Shown here: piece by piece, positions 35,165 through 44,549 of the stretch
Position numbering within the stretch: position 1 is the first letter of the stretch
How the letters are laid out: the number at the start of each line of letters is the position of its first letter
NCBI GenBank assembly: GCA_949282135.1
Contig: CASDOR010000026.1
Span: forward strand, 1-63,146
Direction of reading: 5' to 3'
Source: an uncultured Christensenella sp.
GTDB lineage: Bacteria; Bacillota; Clostridia; Christensenellales; UBA1242
DNA length: 63,146 nt
Notes under the pieces: model-generated
Databases searched by the model: none
What the model saw: the letters and a program-made list of their open reading frames with translations, nothing else
Told to the model about the DNA's origin: nothing
Program-made: the position numbers and the translations under genes

Positions 35165-35740
35165 ATGAATAAAATTTGGTTTTGGTGTATTGTAACGAGT
35201 ATTTGTATACTTCTTTATATAAATCCTGAAATTGTGCTTCCGTCAATGCTTGAAGCTAGTGAAAGCACACTAAAATTATGTCTTAGTTTATGTGCAATAT
35301 ATTCTGTTTGGATGGGAATTTTACAGGTAATGGAAGATAGCGGAATAAATAAAAAGTTATCTAAATTCTTAACCCCTGTTACAAAAAAAATATTTGGAAA
35401 TTTGGACGAAGCAACAAATGAGCTTATCTGTATGAACATTTCATGCAACATCTTAGGTATGGGCGGAGCGGCGACCCCGCTTGGCATGAAAGCAATGAAA
35501 CGACTTGATGACGGAAGTGGAAACGCAAACAGAGCTATGATAATGCTAATAATATTCGCCTCTACATCAATGCAGATTTTACCTACTACTGTTATTGGAC
35601 TAAGAATCACGGCTGGTAGTACAAGCCCAAGTGATATTATTCTACCTACCATTATAGCGGCAATATTTACTACAGTCGTTGGAATTGCCATCGCACTAAT
35701 TCTAGAACATTTCAAAGAAAAGAAAGCGAGGAAAAAATGA
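35165..35740 (+). CDS. spmA: Spore maturation protein A
   Basis: This 191-residue polytopic membrane protein works with SpmB in dehydration of the spore core. It belongs to the nucleoside-recognition (Gate) family, shown by SVWMGILQVMEDSGINKKL, NISCNILGMGGAATPLGMKAM and TSMQILPTTVIGLR. No ribosome site precedes the ATG. A CATAAACA at 35151-35158 with an ATA 16 bases earlier is a weak match to a mother-cell sigma-E promoter and would give a nearly leaderless mRNA. It overlaps spmB by four bases (ATGA), so the two are translationally coupled. Confidence 0.92.
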   Translation: MNKIWFWCIVTSICILLYINPEIVLPSMLEASESTLKLCLSLCAIYSVWMGILQVMEDSGINKKLSKFLTPVTKKIFGNLDEATNELICMNISCNILGMGGAATPLGMKAMKRLDDGSGNANRAMIMLIIFASTSMQILPTTVIGLRITAGSTSPSDIILPTIIAAIFTTVVGIAIALILEHFKEKKARKK

Positions 35741-36243
35741 GTATCTACTTACTACCAGCACTAATATTGTTTGTTTTTGTGTATGCAAAAATAAAAAAAA
35801 TCAATGTATACAATAGTTTTATTAATGGTGCAAAACAAAGTCTTGGCGTCGTTGTTAGCATTTTTCCTTTTTTAGTTACTATCATGATAATGGTCCAACT
35901 AATAAAAATAAGTGGACTAGCCTCCCTTGTCGCTAATTTCATTTCACCAGTATTTAATTTAATGGGTATACCAAGTGAGCTTTGCGAACTTGTACTTCTA
36001 AAACCTTTTAGCGGAAATGGAAGTCTTGCAATATTAAATGACATTTTTGCTACATATGGTGTTGATAGTTACATCGGCAGATGCGCAAGTGTAATTGTTG
36101 GAAGTTGTGATACAGTTTTCTATGTAACGACCTTATACTGCTCACAAGTAAAAGTAAAACGACTTTTCTATGCTGTGCCCGTAGCTCTTCTTGCTACACT
36201 TCTTGGAACAGTTCTTAGTTGCTTACTGTGTAGATTTATGTAA
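35737..36243 (+). CDS. spmB: Spore maturation protein B
   Basis: This 168-residue membrane protein is the SpmA partner. It contains the Gate-family signature (GAKQSLGVVVSIFPFLVTIM near 27-46, KPFSGNGSLAILNDIF near 90, GSCDTVFYVTTLY near 128). GAGGAAAAA lies before its ATG inside the end of spmA. The last 8 bases overlap the 3' end of the convergent methyltransferase gene, so no terminator separates them. The pair lies inside what is otherwise the housekeeping holB-tatD-rsmA block. Confidence 0.92.
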   Translation: MSIYLLPALILFVFVYAKIKKINVYNSFINGAKQSLGVVVSIFPFLVTIMIMVQLIKISGLASLVANFISPVFNLMGIPSELCELVLLKPFSGNGSLAILNDIFATYGVDSYIGRCASVIVGSCDTVFYVTTLYCSQVKVKRLFYAVPVALLATLLGTVLSCLLCRFM

Positions 36244-36901
36244 AGGTTGCAAACAAACTCGCATCTTCTTTTGCGTTTTTTACAAACTTTACAAGTATAA
36301 AACTTGCCTTGTTGTCTTTATTTAATGCCACCTCTATTTCTTTACAAATAAGTCCTTGCGAGTAGGAAAGAGCTAAAAGTTCTTGTATTCTTTTTGAAGG
36401 AAAAGACAAATAAAGCACACCTTTATCTTTAAGCATTTTTGAAGAAATACTAAGGACTTCTTCTATCTTAGTCTTTGTCTCATATCTTGCAACTAAGTCC
36501 TTGTCATGAGACCCAATATCTTTAAGTTTATAGTAAGGTGGATTGCAAACTACAATGTCAACACTACCTTTTTTTATATATTTTTCCCAATTTTTAATGT
36601 CATCATTTATAAATTTTATATTTTTTATTTTATTATATTCTAGCGACCTAATAGACATATCACAAAGCTCGCTATCTATTTCAATACCTAAAATAGTTTT
36701 TGGCTGGTATTTTGCTTGAATAAGTATTGATATAACTCCAGACCCAGAACATAATTCTACAACGTTATCATTATTTTTTACCTTAGCAAAAGTTGACAAA
36801 TTAACACTATCAACTGAAAACCTATACTTTGATTTGCTTTGAATAATGAATAAATTATCTCTTTTTAAGTCTTCTAGTTTTTCATCACTTTTTAGTATCA
36901 T
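36236..36901 (-). CDS. TrmN6/YabB-like SAM-dependent methyltransferase
   Basis: The product is 221 residues when started at the ATG at 36901. The longer frame to 36940 begins with a TTG deep within ricT. Motifs are FSVDSVNLSTFA near 32, the SAM loop VVELCSGSGVISILI near 48, and the catalytic NPPY (DIVVCNPPYYKL) near 119, which marks N6-adenine or N5-glutamine methyltransferases. It is similar to tRNA1(Val) adenine-37 N6-methyltransferase and to YabB, which follows yaaT in Bacillus, as here. It overlaps ricT by 17 bases. The exact substrate is inferred. Confidence 0.85.
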   Translation of the reverse strand: MILKSDEKLEDLKRDNLFIIQSKSKYRFSVDSVNLSTFAKVKNNDNVVELCSGSGVISILIQAKYQPKTILGIEIDSELCDMSIRSLEYNKIKNIKFINDDIKNWEKYIKKGSVDIVVCNPPYYKLKDIGSHDKDLVARYETKTKIEEVLSISSKMLKDKGVLYLSFPSKRIQELLALSYSQGLICKEIEVALNKDNKASFILVKFVKNAKEDASLFATFT

Positions 36902-37721
36902 CTTTATCTTTTTTTCCTTGTAAAGTTTCAGGCTTGTCAAATTTTATCTCGTCTAAACTAAAATCCTTTATGTTTATACTCCCATCCTTATTAGTGAATT
37001 TAACAGACACCAGCTCTTTTAGTAAGTTTTGATAGACAACCACCCCTATCCCATCTTTTGTTTTTACTTCGCTATTTATTTTTGGCATCCTAGTTGAAAT
37101 ATCAGCATAAAAAGGGTTCTCATATTCAAGACAACACATAAGTCTACCGCAGGCACCACTAATTTTACTAGGATTTAAGGCAAGCCCTTGAACTTTTGCC
37201 ATTTTCATTGACACCTTTTCAAAATCTTTTAAAAAGGTTGCACAACAGCACATTCTCCCGCAGGACCCAATTCCCCCAACAGTTTGAGCCTGCTCTCTAG
37301 CAGTAATTTGCCTTAGCTCAACTCGTGTTTTAAGATTTGCAACAAGTTCTTTAATAAGCTCTCTAAAATCGACCCTATTATCAGAAACAAACTCAATTAC
37401 TACTTTTGACAAGTCTAGAGAATACGTCACATTTACTATATTCATGTCAAGTTTTAATTTTTCAACTAAAGATTTAGTCGTGTCATAAGCCTTTTTAGAT
37501 AGTTCCTTGCCCTTCTTAGCTTGTTTTTTATCTTTTTCATTTGCTAGCCTTAAAACTTTTCTTCCTTCAATACTTTGTGTTTCTCTTACAAAAACTACTT
37601 CTCCAAAAGCCTCACTTCCGTCTATTTCAACTACAATCATGTCAGACACTTTGAGTTTTATATCTGACAAAAAAGATTCTAATTTATTTGTATTTTGCAA
37701 TCTAACCTCTACTCTTTGCAC
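36885..37721 (-). CDS. ricT: RicT/YaaT (PSP1 family) regulator of RNase Y
   Basis: This 278-residue PSP1-domain protein starts at a GTG at 37721 with GGAGG ten bases upstream. The conserved Cys-rich segments GSCGRMCCCATFLKDF (near 151) and GACGRLMCCLEYE (near 187) match the cysteines that bind Fe-S clusters in the Bacillus RicA-RicF-RicT complex. That complex steers RNase Y cleavage and promotes sporulation and competence. The C-terminus is Lys/Asp-rich. It overlaps holB by 13 bases and the methyltransferase by 17, so all three form one operon as in Bacillus (holB-yaaT-yabA-yabB). YabA is missing here. Confidence 0.93.
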   Translation of the reverse strand: MQRVEVRLQNTNKLESFLSDIKLKVSDMIVVEIDGSEAFGEVVFVRETQSIEGRKVLRLANEKDKKQAKKGKELSKKAYDTTKSLVEKLKLDMNIVNVTYSLDLSKVVIEFVSDNRVDFRELIKELVANLKTRVELRQITAREQAQTVGGIGSCGRMCCCATFLKDFEKVSMKMAKVQGLALNPSKISGACGRLMCCLEYENPFYADISTRMPKINSEVKTKDGIGVVVYQNLLKELVSVKFTNKDGSINIKDFSLDEIKFDKPETLQGKKDKDDTKK

Positions 37722-38677
37722 AAAAATTTTACCTCCAAAATGTATAATAATAAGTTGTCAATTAAAAATACCGCATTACAATTAAAGTTTAAGTGTTCTC
37801 TAACCTCGTTAATTTTGCGTAAAATCTTATCTAAACATGAAGACGTGTATTCATCTTTAATTAATTTTAAACTAGCTAAAGCATTTTTGTTTTTGACTAA
37901 GTTTTCCTTGTTTAGCCGAGTTAACAGTATATCACGAAAAAAACTTTCAAAGATTTCTAGCACTAGACTTATATCTTCACGTTTTTTTGATAACATACTA
38001 GAAAATTTAACTAAACTTCTTGAATCTTTCATTTGAATTAAAGTTTTTAAACATGCATTATATATTTCACCAAAATTACTATCATTATAATAATTTATTG
38101 CCTTTGTTAAATTTCCATCTGACAAAAATGCAACATTTTTATTTTCATCAAAGGTTTTTGTTGCTAGAAGGATTTCTTTTTCACTAAGCCTATTTAATCT
38201 TAATTTTTTACACCTAGATTTAATTGTACTAAGTACCTTATTTTCATTTGTAACATTTAAAATTATAAAAGAATTTGCTGGTGGCTCCTCAAGTATTTTA
38301 AGTAGTTTATTTTGAGCTTGTACAGTCGCACTAGAAAAATTATTTAATATAAACACCTTTTTATCCCCCTCAAGTGGGGCAAGATAAATGTTACTCGTCA
38401 AATCCTTAATATCTTCAACTAAAATAGAAGTATGTTTTTTAGGGTAAATTACTAAATCACTAAAGCTAAGTAAACTTACCTTTTTGCAAGTCTCGCATTT
38501 TTTGCAAGGCTTACTAGTTTTATCTAAACAAAGCAAAAACTTTGCAAAGCAGTAAGAAAAACTATTCAAAAAAACCTCGTCATCGCTTATAAACATAAAA
38601 GAAGACGCATTTATATCTCCTTTGCAAAAATTTTTAAACTGGTCATTTTCTAAAATTATATCTTCGTACTCTATCAT
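37709..38677 (-). CDS. holB: DNA polymerase III delta' subunit
   Basis: This 322-residue AAA+ clamp-loader subunit has CKKCETCKK (after a further Cys) forming the zinc module near 60-72. FILNNFSSATVQAQNKLLKILEEPP near 112 is the typical sensor-1 region, and RCKKLRL near 160 precedes the lid domain. As usual for delta', no functional P-loop is seen. Length matches Bacillus HolB. The ribosome site is weak (TTAGG). It is first in the holB-ricT-methyltransferase operon. Confidence 0.9.
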   Translation of the reverse strand: MIEYEDIILENDQFKNFCKGDINASSFMFISDDEVFLNSFSYCFAKFLLCLDKTSKPCKKCETCKKVSLLSFSDLVIYPKKHTSILVEDIKDLTSNIYLAPLEGDKKVFILNNFSSATVQAQNKLLKILEEPPANSFIILNVTNENKVLSTIKSRCKKLRLNRLSEKEILLATKTFDENKNVAFLSDGNLTKAINYYNDSNFGEIYNACLKTLIQMKDSRSLVKFSSMLSKKREDISLVLEIFESFFRDILLTRLNKENLVKNKNALASLKLIKDEYTSSCLDKILRKINEVREHLNFNCNAVFLIDNLLLYILEVKFLCKE

Positions 38678-38722
38678 AACTTAACCTAAAAATTATTTTA
38701 GCACCTTTTTAAGTTTTACACA

Positions 38723-38760
38723 AGAAAAAACACAAGAACAGGGTTTATTCTGATTCTTGC
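38723..38760 (-). terminator. Terminator after greA
   Basis: The stem CAAGAACAG (38733-38741) with CTGATTCTTG (38750-38759) has one mismatch. A T-run follows on the minus strand. It lies about 160 bases past the greA stop, in a gap with nothing else recognisable. Confidence 0.6.
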
Positions 38761-38920
38761 GTCAAATCTTAATAAAAAATCTTTTAACTAAGTAGCTTTT
38801 AGTTGGCTAAAATTAATTATTTCCTAGTAAACACATAAAATACAAAAAGAAATTTTTAAATTAAACACTAGTTATAGACGTAAAATAGTGAGTACATCTA
38901 AGTCTCAACTTAAAGTCTTT

Positions 38921-39403
38921 TTATACACGTATTTTTAAAACTTCTAAATGAATTGTTGCGTTATTATTTTGAGGTAGAATAATATTAACTTTATCCCCTA
39001 CCTTCTTACCAATTAGCGCCTTGCCGACAGGACTTTCATTTGAAATAATCCCCTTTGTTGGGTCAGAATCAGTAGAACCTACTATTTGATATTCAAACTC
39101 GTCATCATAGTCTATGTCACGAAGTTTAACATGACAACCAACACTGACAGTGCTTGTATCAATATCTTTTTTGTCTATAATCTTACCATATCTTAATTTG
39201 TTTTCAATTTCTAAAATCTCCGCCTCAACTTGTGCCTGTTCTTCTTTTGCGGCATCGTACTCAGAGTTCTCACTAAGGTCACCAAACTCTCTTGCTACAC
39301 CTATTTTCTTTGAGACTTCTTCCCTCTTTGTTGACTTTAAATAATCTAATTTTTCCTGTAAAGCCTTGTATCCCTCTTTTGTCAAAAATATTTCGTTATC
39401 CAT
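38921..39403 (-). CDS. greA: Transcription elongation factor GreA
   Basis: The product is 160 residues from the ATG at 39403, ten bases after TTGGAGGG. The TTG at 39421 is part of that ribosome site and is not a start. The N-terminal coiled-coil hairpin carries the tip motif FGDLSENSEYDAAK near 43, whose acids coordinate the Mg ion that stimulates RNA cleavage in backtracked RNA polymerase. The C-terminal FKBP-like domain has ISNESPVGKALIGKKVGD near 124. Length and motifs are standard. It is a single-gene unit. Confidence 0.95.
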   Translation of the reverse strand: MDNEIFLTKEGYKALQEKLDYLKSTKREEVSKKIGVAREFGDLSENSEYDAAKEEQAQVEAEILEIENKLRYGKIIDKKDIDTSTVSVGCHVKLRDIDYDDEFEYQIVGSTDSDPTKGIISNESPVGKALIGKKVGDKVNIILPQNNNATIHLEVLKIRV

Positions 39404-39687
39404 TTTTTTTATTCCCTCCAAGTCTAAATAATAATTTTAAAAAAATGAAGTATTGCTTTAACAATACATTCCATTAACAATCTCTATTAAATTTTTGCTA
39501 CAAAAACCAATAAAATTTTTGTACAAGAGATTATAATAGTTAATGTATTTTATGTCAAGAACATTTTTTTAATTACAAAAATTTTCTCAAAAAAAATTTT
39601 TTTCTTAAATTCGTTATATTATCAAAATTTGCTTTTCTAAAATTTAAAAAAAAGTATAATAGTATTAATTTTTAAAAGGAAAACTTT

Positions 39688-39951
39688 ATGGTAAGAATTT
39701 GGGCAAAAATTTTAAGTGATGATAAAATTGTAAAAGAAACAATTTTTGAAGATTATAACGAGTTTAATACTAATAATTTTTATGATTATATGTCTAGTAT
39801 TTGTGAAAAACTAGATATAGCAACCCCAATAATTTTAAACAAACATATTTATCACTACGTCACGTTTAATAACACGACATTCCTTCCTGTCGACTTTCCT
39901 GAAAGTGTAGATTTTGATAAATTTGTTATTGAAGAAGCTTCAAATTACTAA
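39688..39951 (+). CDS. Small conserved-looking protein of unknown function
   Basis: The product has 87 residues from an ATG with AAGGA eight bases upstream. A TATAAT at 39655-39660 gives a very short leader, although the -35 is poor. The sequence (MVRIWAKILSDDKIVKETIF, later DFPESVDFDKFV) is soluble and alpha/beta in character without Cys motifs. I do not recognise the family. Its stop codon overlaps the stop of the convergent pfkA by three bases, so neither gene has room for its own terminator. Confidence 0.7.
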   Translation: MVRIWAKILSDDKIVKETIFEDYNEFNTNNFYDYMSSICEKLDIATPIILNKHIYHYVTFNNTTFLPVDFPESVDFDKFVIEEASNY

Positions 39952-40922
39952 TCCTTTTTATAGTTTAATAAATAAAATAAATTAAGCAAGTCATAGTTAA
40001 AATCATATTCTGCATTTAGTGCAGTATCTATATCTTCATCAAAAACTTTATTATTTCTCATCCCTATTGCACGATTAAAAATGCCATCTTCCACTAGTTC
40101 CATAGCTCGGACTGCATACTGCATTGCGAGCGCCTTATCTTCTACTGATGGAGAACCACCCCTTTGAATATAACCAACAATGGAATACCTAAAGTCTACA
40201 CCAGTCTTTTTGGCAAGAGACGAAGCTATTTCGCGGACGTCAAACATTTTTTCCGCTATAACAATTGTTGGTGCTTTGTTTTTATTTTTAACACAATAAT
40301 TTACTTTTTCAATAAGCTCTTCTTCAGTTATTGGCTTTTCTGGAATTGCTAAAATATCACATGCTGTTGAAACAGCCGAGTATAAGGCTATATCTCCGCA
40401 ATTTCTACCCATTACCTCAAACACAACACCACGATTTAAGGAAGACATAGTTTGTTTAACGTTTTCAATGTATTTGCACGCATTATTTACTGCGGTGTCA
40501 AAACCAAGACACTTATGCGTATATCTCAAATCATTATCAATTGTGCCTGGAATTAAGAGTACATTTATGCCAAAATTTCTAAGTGCTCTTGCTCCCTTAT
40601 AAGACCCATCACCACCAATAACAATAAGTACGTCTATTTCTCTATTTTTTAAGTTTTTAGCACTTTTTTCAACAACCCTTTCATTCTTAAACTCTTCAAA
40701 CCTGGCTGTTTTTAATATAGTTCCCCCAAGAGAAGATATATTTTCAACCATGCTATTGTCAAGCTCAATAATTTCATCGTTATATAGCCCCTTGTAGCCA
40801 TTTAAAACACCAAAAATTTTTATATAACGCAGTGATGCAATTCTAACAAGAATATTAATTACACTATTCATACCCTGGGCGTCCCCACCGCTTGTAAGGA
40901 CAGCAATTTTGTCTATTTTCAT
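39948..40922 (-). CDS. pfkA: 6-phosphofructokinase
   Basis: This 324-residue enzyme phosphorylates fructose 6-phosphate in glycolysis. Motifs are TSGGDAQGMN near 10 (Gln replaces the usual Pro), GGDGSYKGA near 102, PGTIDNDL near 123 with the catalytic Asp, EVMGRNCGD near 165 and YIQRGGSPSVEDK near 244. The GGDGS form, not GGDDT, predicts ATP over pyrophosphate as donor. AGAGG precedes the ATG. It follows dnaE by 12 bases, as dnaE and pfkA often do in Firmicutes, and is last in the murB-whiA-dnaE-pfkA operon. Confidence 0.93.
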   Translation of the reverse strand: MKIDKIAVLTSGGDAQGMNSVINILVRIASLRYIKIFGVLNGYKGLYNDEIIELDNSMVENISSLGGTILKTARFEEFKNERVVEKSAKNLKNREIDVLIVIGGDGSYKGARALRNFGINVLLIPGTIDNDLRYTHKCLGFDTAVNNACKYIENVKQTMSSLNRGVVFEVMGRNCGDIALYSAVSTACDILAIPEKPITEEELIEKVNYCVKNKNKAPTIVIAEKMFDVREIASSLAKKTGVDFRYSIVGYIQRGGSPSVEDKALAMQYAVRAMELVEDGIFNRAIGMRNNKVFDEDIDTALNAEYDFNYDLLNLFYLLNYKKD

Positions 40923-40934
40923 ATTTTTTCCTCT

Positions 40935-43900
40935 TTATAAAAGTTTTATGTTTGGTTCTTCTAATAATGAGTATAACTCATTTAACAAATACTCACTCGG
41001 GCTAACCATATAGCTTAATTTAAAAGCTTTATTCAAACTTGTGCATTTAACTATTACAGGAATGTCTCCCGGATAGTCTTTTAAAATAGCAAGCACATTA
41101 CTATGGGTAATGCCATTTTGAGTGTCATATCTAAGATATAATGTTTTTTGGTGTTTAGGAGCCTCTTTTTCTATTTTTTCTTCCACTTTTTCACCAAGAG
41201 TTAAAATATTATCAGCAATAATTGTCACACTTCCGTCATCTCTGACGCTAGTCTTACCATGAATTTTTACAAGTTCATCTTCAACAAGTTTTTCTCTAAA
41301 TTTTTCAAAAATCCTAGGTGGTGCCATAACCTCAAAAGTGCCATATAAGTCTTCAACCTTTAGCATCGCCATTTCTCTATTCCCAACCTTAGTAAAAATC
41401 TTTTTTACTTCTTCAATACTACCACCACAGACAACTTCTATGTTATCTTCTATTCCTTCGTTCTCAAATTTACTATCAGGATTGTCGTCATCATCCTCAT
41501 AAACTTCATCGTCTTTTTCAACAATCATACTTGCATTAAATGTAAATTTCTTAAACTCATCCATATAATTATCTAACGGATGTCCAGATAAATACATCCC
41601 AAGAACTTGTTTTTCGAATTTTAACAATGCAGACTTATTATACTCATTAATATCTGGCATTTTCACTGAAATTGTAGAATTAAGCGAAGAATCATCAAAC
41701 AAACTAAATTGTCCTGTTGCCCTATTCTTTAAATCTTTTGCAACCTCGTCTATAATCATTTCGTAAACACTCATTAGTTGCGAACGTTTAACATTAAAGG
41801 AATCAAACGCACCGCTTAAAATCATAGACTCGATGCATCTTTTATTAACTCCTGCACCATATGTGCGTTCTATAAAGTCATGAAAGTCCTTATAATCTCC
41901 TCTTTCTTTTCTTTCCTTTATAATTTCTTCAACCGCTGCAATGCCAACATTTTTTAGTGCCGCAAGTCCAAACCTAATTCTATTATTATCAACACTAAAA
42001 TATGTCATACTTTTGTTTACATCTGGAGGTAAAACAACGTAGCCCTGCTGTCTAGCATAGATTATATATTTTTTTATCTCATCAATAGAAGTTATTCTAT
42101 TATTTAAAACCGCAACTATAAATTCTACTGGGTAATAACACTTAAGGTATGCTGTTTGATAAGAAAGATATGCATAAGCAGCCGCATGTGACTTGTTAAA
42201 CGCATATTTTGCAAAGTCCTCCATATCTGCAAAAACTTTTCTCGCAATATCTTCAGGTACTCCGCGTTTTAACGCTCCTTCAATACTTTTCTCTCCATTA
42301 GGATCAGTCCATCCGTAGATAAACTTTTCCTTTTCAGCCGCCATTTTTTCGACTTTCTTTTTACCCATGATACGCCTAACCATATCAGCTTGTCCAAGTG
42401 AGTATCCTGCCATTGCTTGCACTATCTGCATAACTTGCTCTTGATAAACAATAATGCCATATGTTGCCTCTAAAATAGGTTTAAGACATGGGTGATCATA
42501 CTTAATTCCTTCTGGATTATGCTTATTCTTCACATAATTATCAATATACTTCATAGGTCCCGGCCTATAAAGAGAAATACCAGCAATAATATCTTCAAGA
42601 TTATCAGGTTTAAGCTTTTTCATAAACCTTTTCATTCCGCCACTTTCAAGTTGGAATACCGCATCCGTGTTACCAGAAGATATAAGCTTAAAGACATTAG
42701 GGTCATCATATTCCATTTTATAAAAGTCTATGTCTCTATCATGAATTTCTTTAATAAGTTTCAAGGTCTTATCAATATCTGTTAAAGTCCTAAGGCCTAA
42801 AAAGTCCATTTTAAGAAGCCCTAAATCTTCAAGTTCGGTCATAGAGTACTGTGTTGCAATTTCATCACCATTTTTAGCAAGAGGAACAAACGTATCAACT
42901 GGTTCTGGTGCAATAAGTATTCCACACGCATGAGTAGAAGTCTGTCTTGGCATTCCCTCAAGTTTAATACTCATGTTAATTACTTTACGGATTTTTTCAT
43001 CCTCGTCATACATTTTTTTCAGACTTGGTATAATAAATTTTTCGTCTTCTTCTTTTCCCGTCGTTCCAAAATAATATTTTAAAACTGGAGGTTTTTTAAT
43101 TCCTTCTGGAAGCTTAAACGGAATTTCTTTGCAAATTTTATTAACTTCAGATAGTGGAAGCCTGAGTACCCTTGCAACGTCTCTTACTGCATTTTTTGCT
43201 GCCATTGTACCGAAGGTTCCAATATAAGCAACATTATCTTTACCATACTTTCTTTTTGCATATTCAATAACTTCGTTTCGTCTATCATAACAAAAGTCTA
43301 CGTCAAAGTCAGGCATAGAAACACGTTCCCTATGAATAAATCTTTCAAAAAGAAGATTATATTTTATAGGGTCAACACGAGTAATTCCGGACGTATAAGC
43401 GACGATACTTCCTGCACCGCTACCTCTTCCTGGGCCTACAGGAATACCGTTTTTCCTTGCGTAGTTTATGTAATCCCACACAACGAGGAAATACTCTACA
43501 AAGCCTTGCTCGTTAATAATGTCAAGCTCATAATCAGCTCTCTTTTGAATTTCTGGAGTTATAACTGGATATCTATCATGAAGTCCATCATAACATAATT
43601 TTTTTAGGAAATCAGAAGCAGTCATTCCATTATCAGGGACATATTTTGGAATAAAATTCTCATTATCTCTTAAAGTGCACCCCTCTGGCAAGTTTGGAAC
43701 TTCCTTATGACTTTTTGCCTTAATGGTTACAAAACACTTATCAGCAATTTCTTGAGTTGTGTCTAAAGCCTCTTCATACGCCCCTAAAACTTCCTCCATT
43801 TCCTCTCTAGTTTTTACATAAAACTCATCAGTTCCAAACCTCATTCTATCTGTATCATCCTGAAATTTTCCAGTTTGAATACACATAAGAATATCTTGCA

Positions 43901-44540
43901 TTTCGGCATCTTCTCTTTTTATGTAATGTGCATCATTTGTTGCAACAGTCTTAACCCCAAGGTCTTTTGCAAGTTTGTTTAGTGGCTCTAGTATTTCAAT
44001 TTGTTCAGGAAGTCTATGATTTTGAAGTTCAATATAAAAATCACCTTCATCAAACATATTCTTAAGCCTCATTCCAAGCTTATATGCTTCATCATATTGC
44101 CTATTAAGTAAATATGTAGGAATATGCCCAGCAAGACACGCACTTAAACAAATTAAGCCCTTTGCATGCTTTTCTAGCTCGTCATAGTCAATTCTTGGTT
44201 TATAATAATACCCTTCCTTACAAGCAATGGCGTTTAATTTTAATAAATTATGATACCCCTCGTTATTTTTAGCAAGCAAAATAATATGTCCATGGTCAGA
44301 CTTGCCCTGTTTATATAATCTATCCATTGCGATATAAAATTCACAACCAATAATAGGTTTTATATTATTTCTATAACATTCACTAAAAAATGAAAGTGCA
44401 CCCGCCATTGTTCCGTGGTCAGTAATCGCAACTGCGTTTGCACCTTGTTCTTTAACCGTTTTTACTAAGTCCTTAATCTTAGCCGCTCCATCAAGCAAAC
44501 TATATTCTGTATGAACGTGTAAATGTACAAAATTTTTCAT
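40935..44540 (-). CDS. dnaE: DNA polymerase III alpha subunit DnaE
   Basis: This 1201-residue replicative polymerase begins with the PHP domain (VHLHVHTEYSLLDGAAKI, then DHGTMAG). The catalytic palm follows with GPGRGSGAGSIVAY near 370 and MPDFDVDFCYDRR near 405. TSTHACGILIAP near 545, a fingers domain with RPGPM near 660, and KSHAAAYAYLSYQTAYLK near 770 come next. A C-terminal OB-fold is seen at HGKTSVRDDGSVTIIADN. It lacks the embedded exonuclease that marks PolC. AAAGGA precedes the ATG. It lies 9 bases after whiA. The length is normal for a DnaE1-type enzyme. Confidence 0.96.
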   Translation of the reverse strand: MKNFVHLHVHTEYSLLDGAAKIKDLVKTVKEQGANAVAITDHGTMAGALSFFSECYRNNIKPIIGCEFYIAMDRLYKQGKSDHGHIILLAKNNEGYHNLLKLNAIACKEGYYYKPRIDYDELEKHAKGLICLSACLAGHIPTYLLNRQYDEAYKLGMRLKNMFDEGDFYIELQNHRLPEQIEILEPLNKLAKDLGVKTVATNDAHYIKREDAEMQDILMCIQTGKFQDDTDRMRFGTDEFYVKTREEMEEVLGAYEEALDTTQEIADKCFVTIKAKSHKEVPNLPEGCTLRDNENFIPKYVPDNGMTASDFLKKLCYDGLHDRYPVITPEIQKRADYELDIINEQGFVEYFLVVWDYINYARKNGIPVGPGRGSGAGSIVAYTSGITRVDPIKYNLLFERFIHRERVSMPDFDVDFCYDRRNEVIEYAKRKYGKDNVAYIGTFGTMAAKNAVRDVARVLRLPLSEVNKICKEIPFKLPEGIKKPPVLKYYFGTTGKEEDEKFIIPSLKKMYDEDEKIRKVINMSIKLEGMPRQTSTHACGILIAPEPVDTFVPLAKNGDEIATQYSMTELEDLGLLKMDFLGLRTLTDIDKTLKLIKEIHDRDIDFYKMEYDDPNVFKLISSGNTDAVFQLESGGMKRFMKKLKPDNLEDIIAGISLYRPGPMKYIDNYVKNKHNPEGIKYDHPCLKPILEATYGIIVYQEQVMQIVQAMAGYSLGQADMVRRIMGKKKVEKMAAEKEKFIYGWTDPNGEKSIEGALKRGVPEDIARKVFADMEDFAKYAFNKSHAAAYAYLSYQTAYLKCYYPVEFIVAVLNNRITSIDEIKKYIIYARQQGYVVLPPDVNKSMTYFSVDNNRIRFGLAALKNVGIAAVEEIIKERKERGDYKDFHDFIERTYGAGVNKRCIESMILSGAFDSFNVKRSQLMSVYEMIIDEVAKDLKNRATGQFSLFDDSSLNSTISVKMPDINEYNKSALLKFEKQVLGMYLSGHPLDNYMDEFKKFTFNASMIVEKDDEVYEDDDDNPDSKFENEGIEDNIEVVCGGSIEEVKKIFTKVGNREMAMLKVEDLYGTFEVMAPPRIFEKFREKLVEDELVKIHGKTSVRDDGSVTIIADNILTLGEKVEEKIEKEAPKHQKTLYLRYDTQNGITHSNVLAILKDYPGDIPVIVKCTSLNKAFKLSYMVSPSEYLLNELYSLLEEPNIKLL

Positions 44541-44549
44541 ATGTTTCCT

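Noticed and set aside
35215..35715. 166-codon minus-strand frame opposite spmA
   Set aside because: It mirrors the spmA membrane helices and lacks a ribosome site; spmA-spmB coupling and family motifs support the plus strand.
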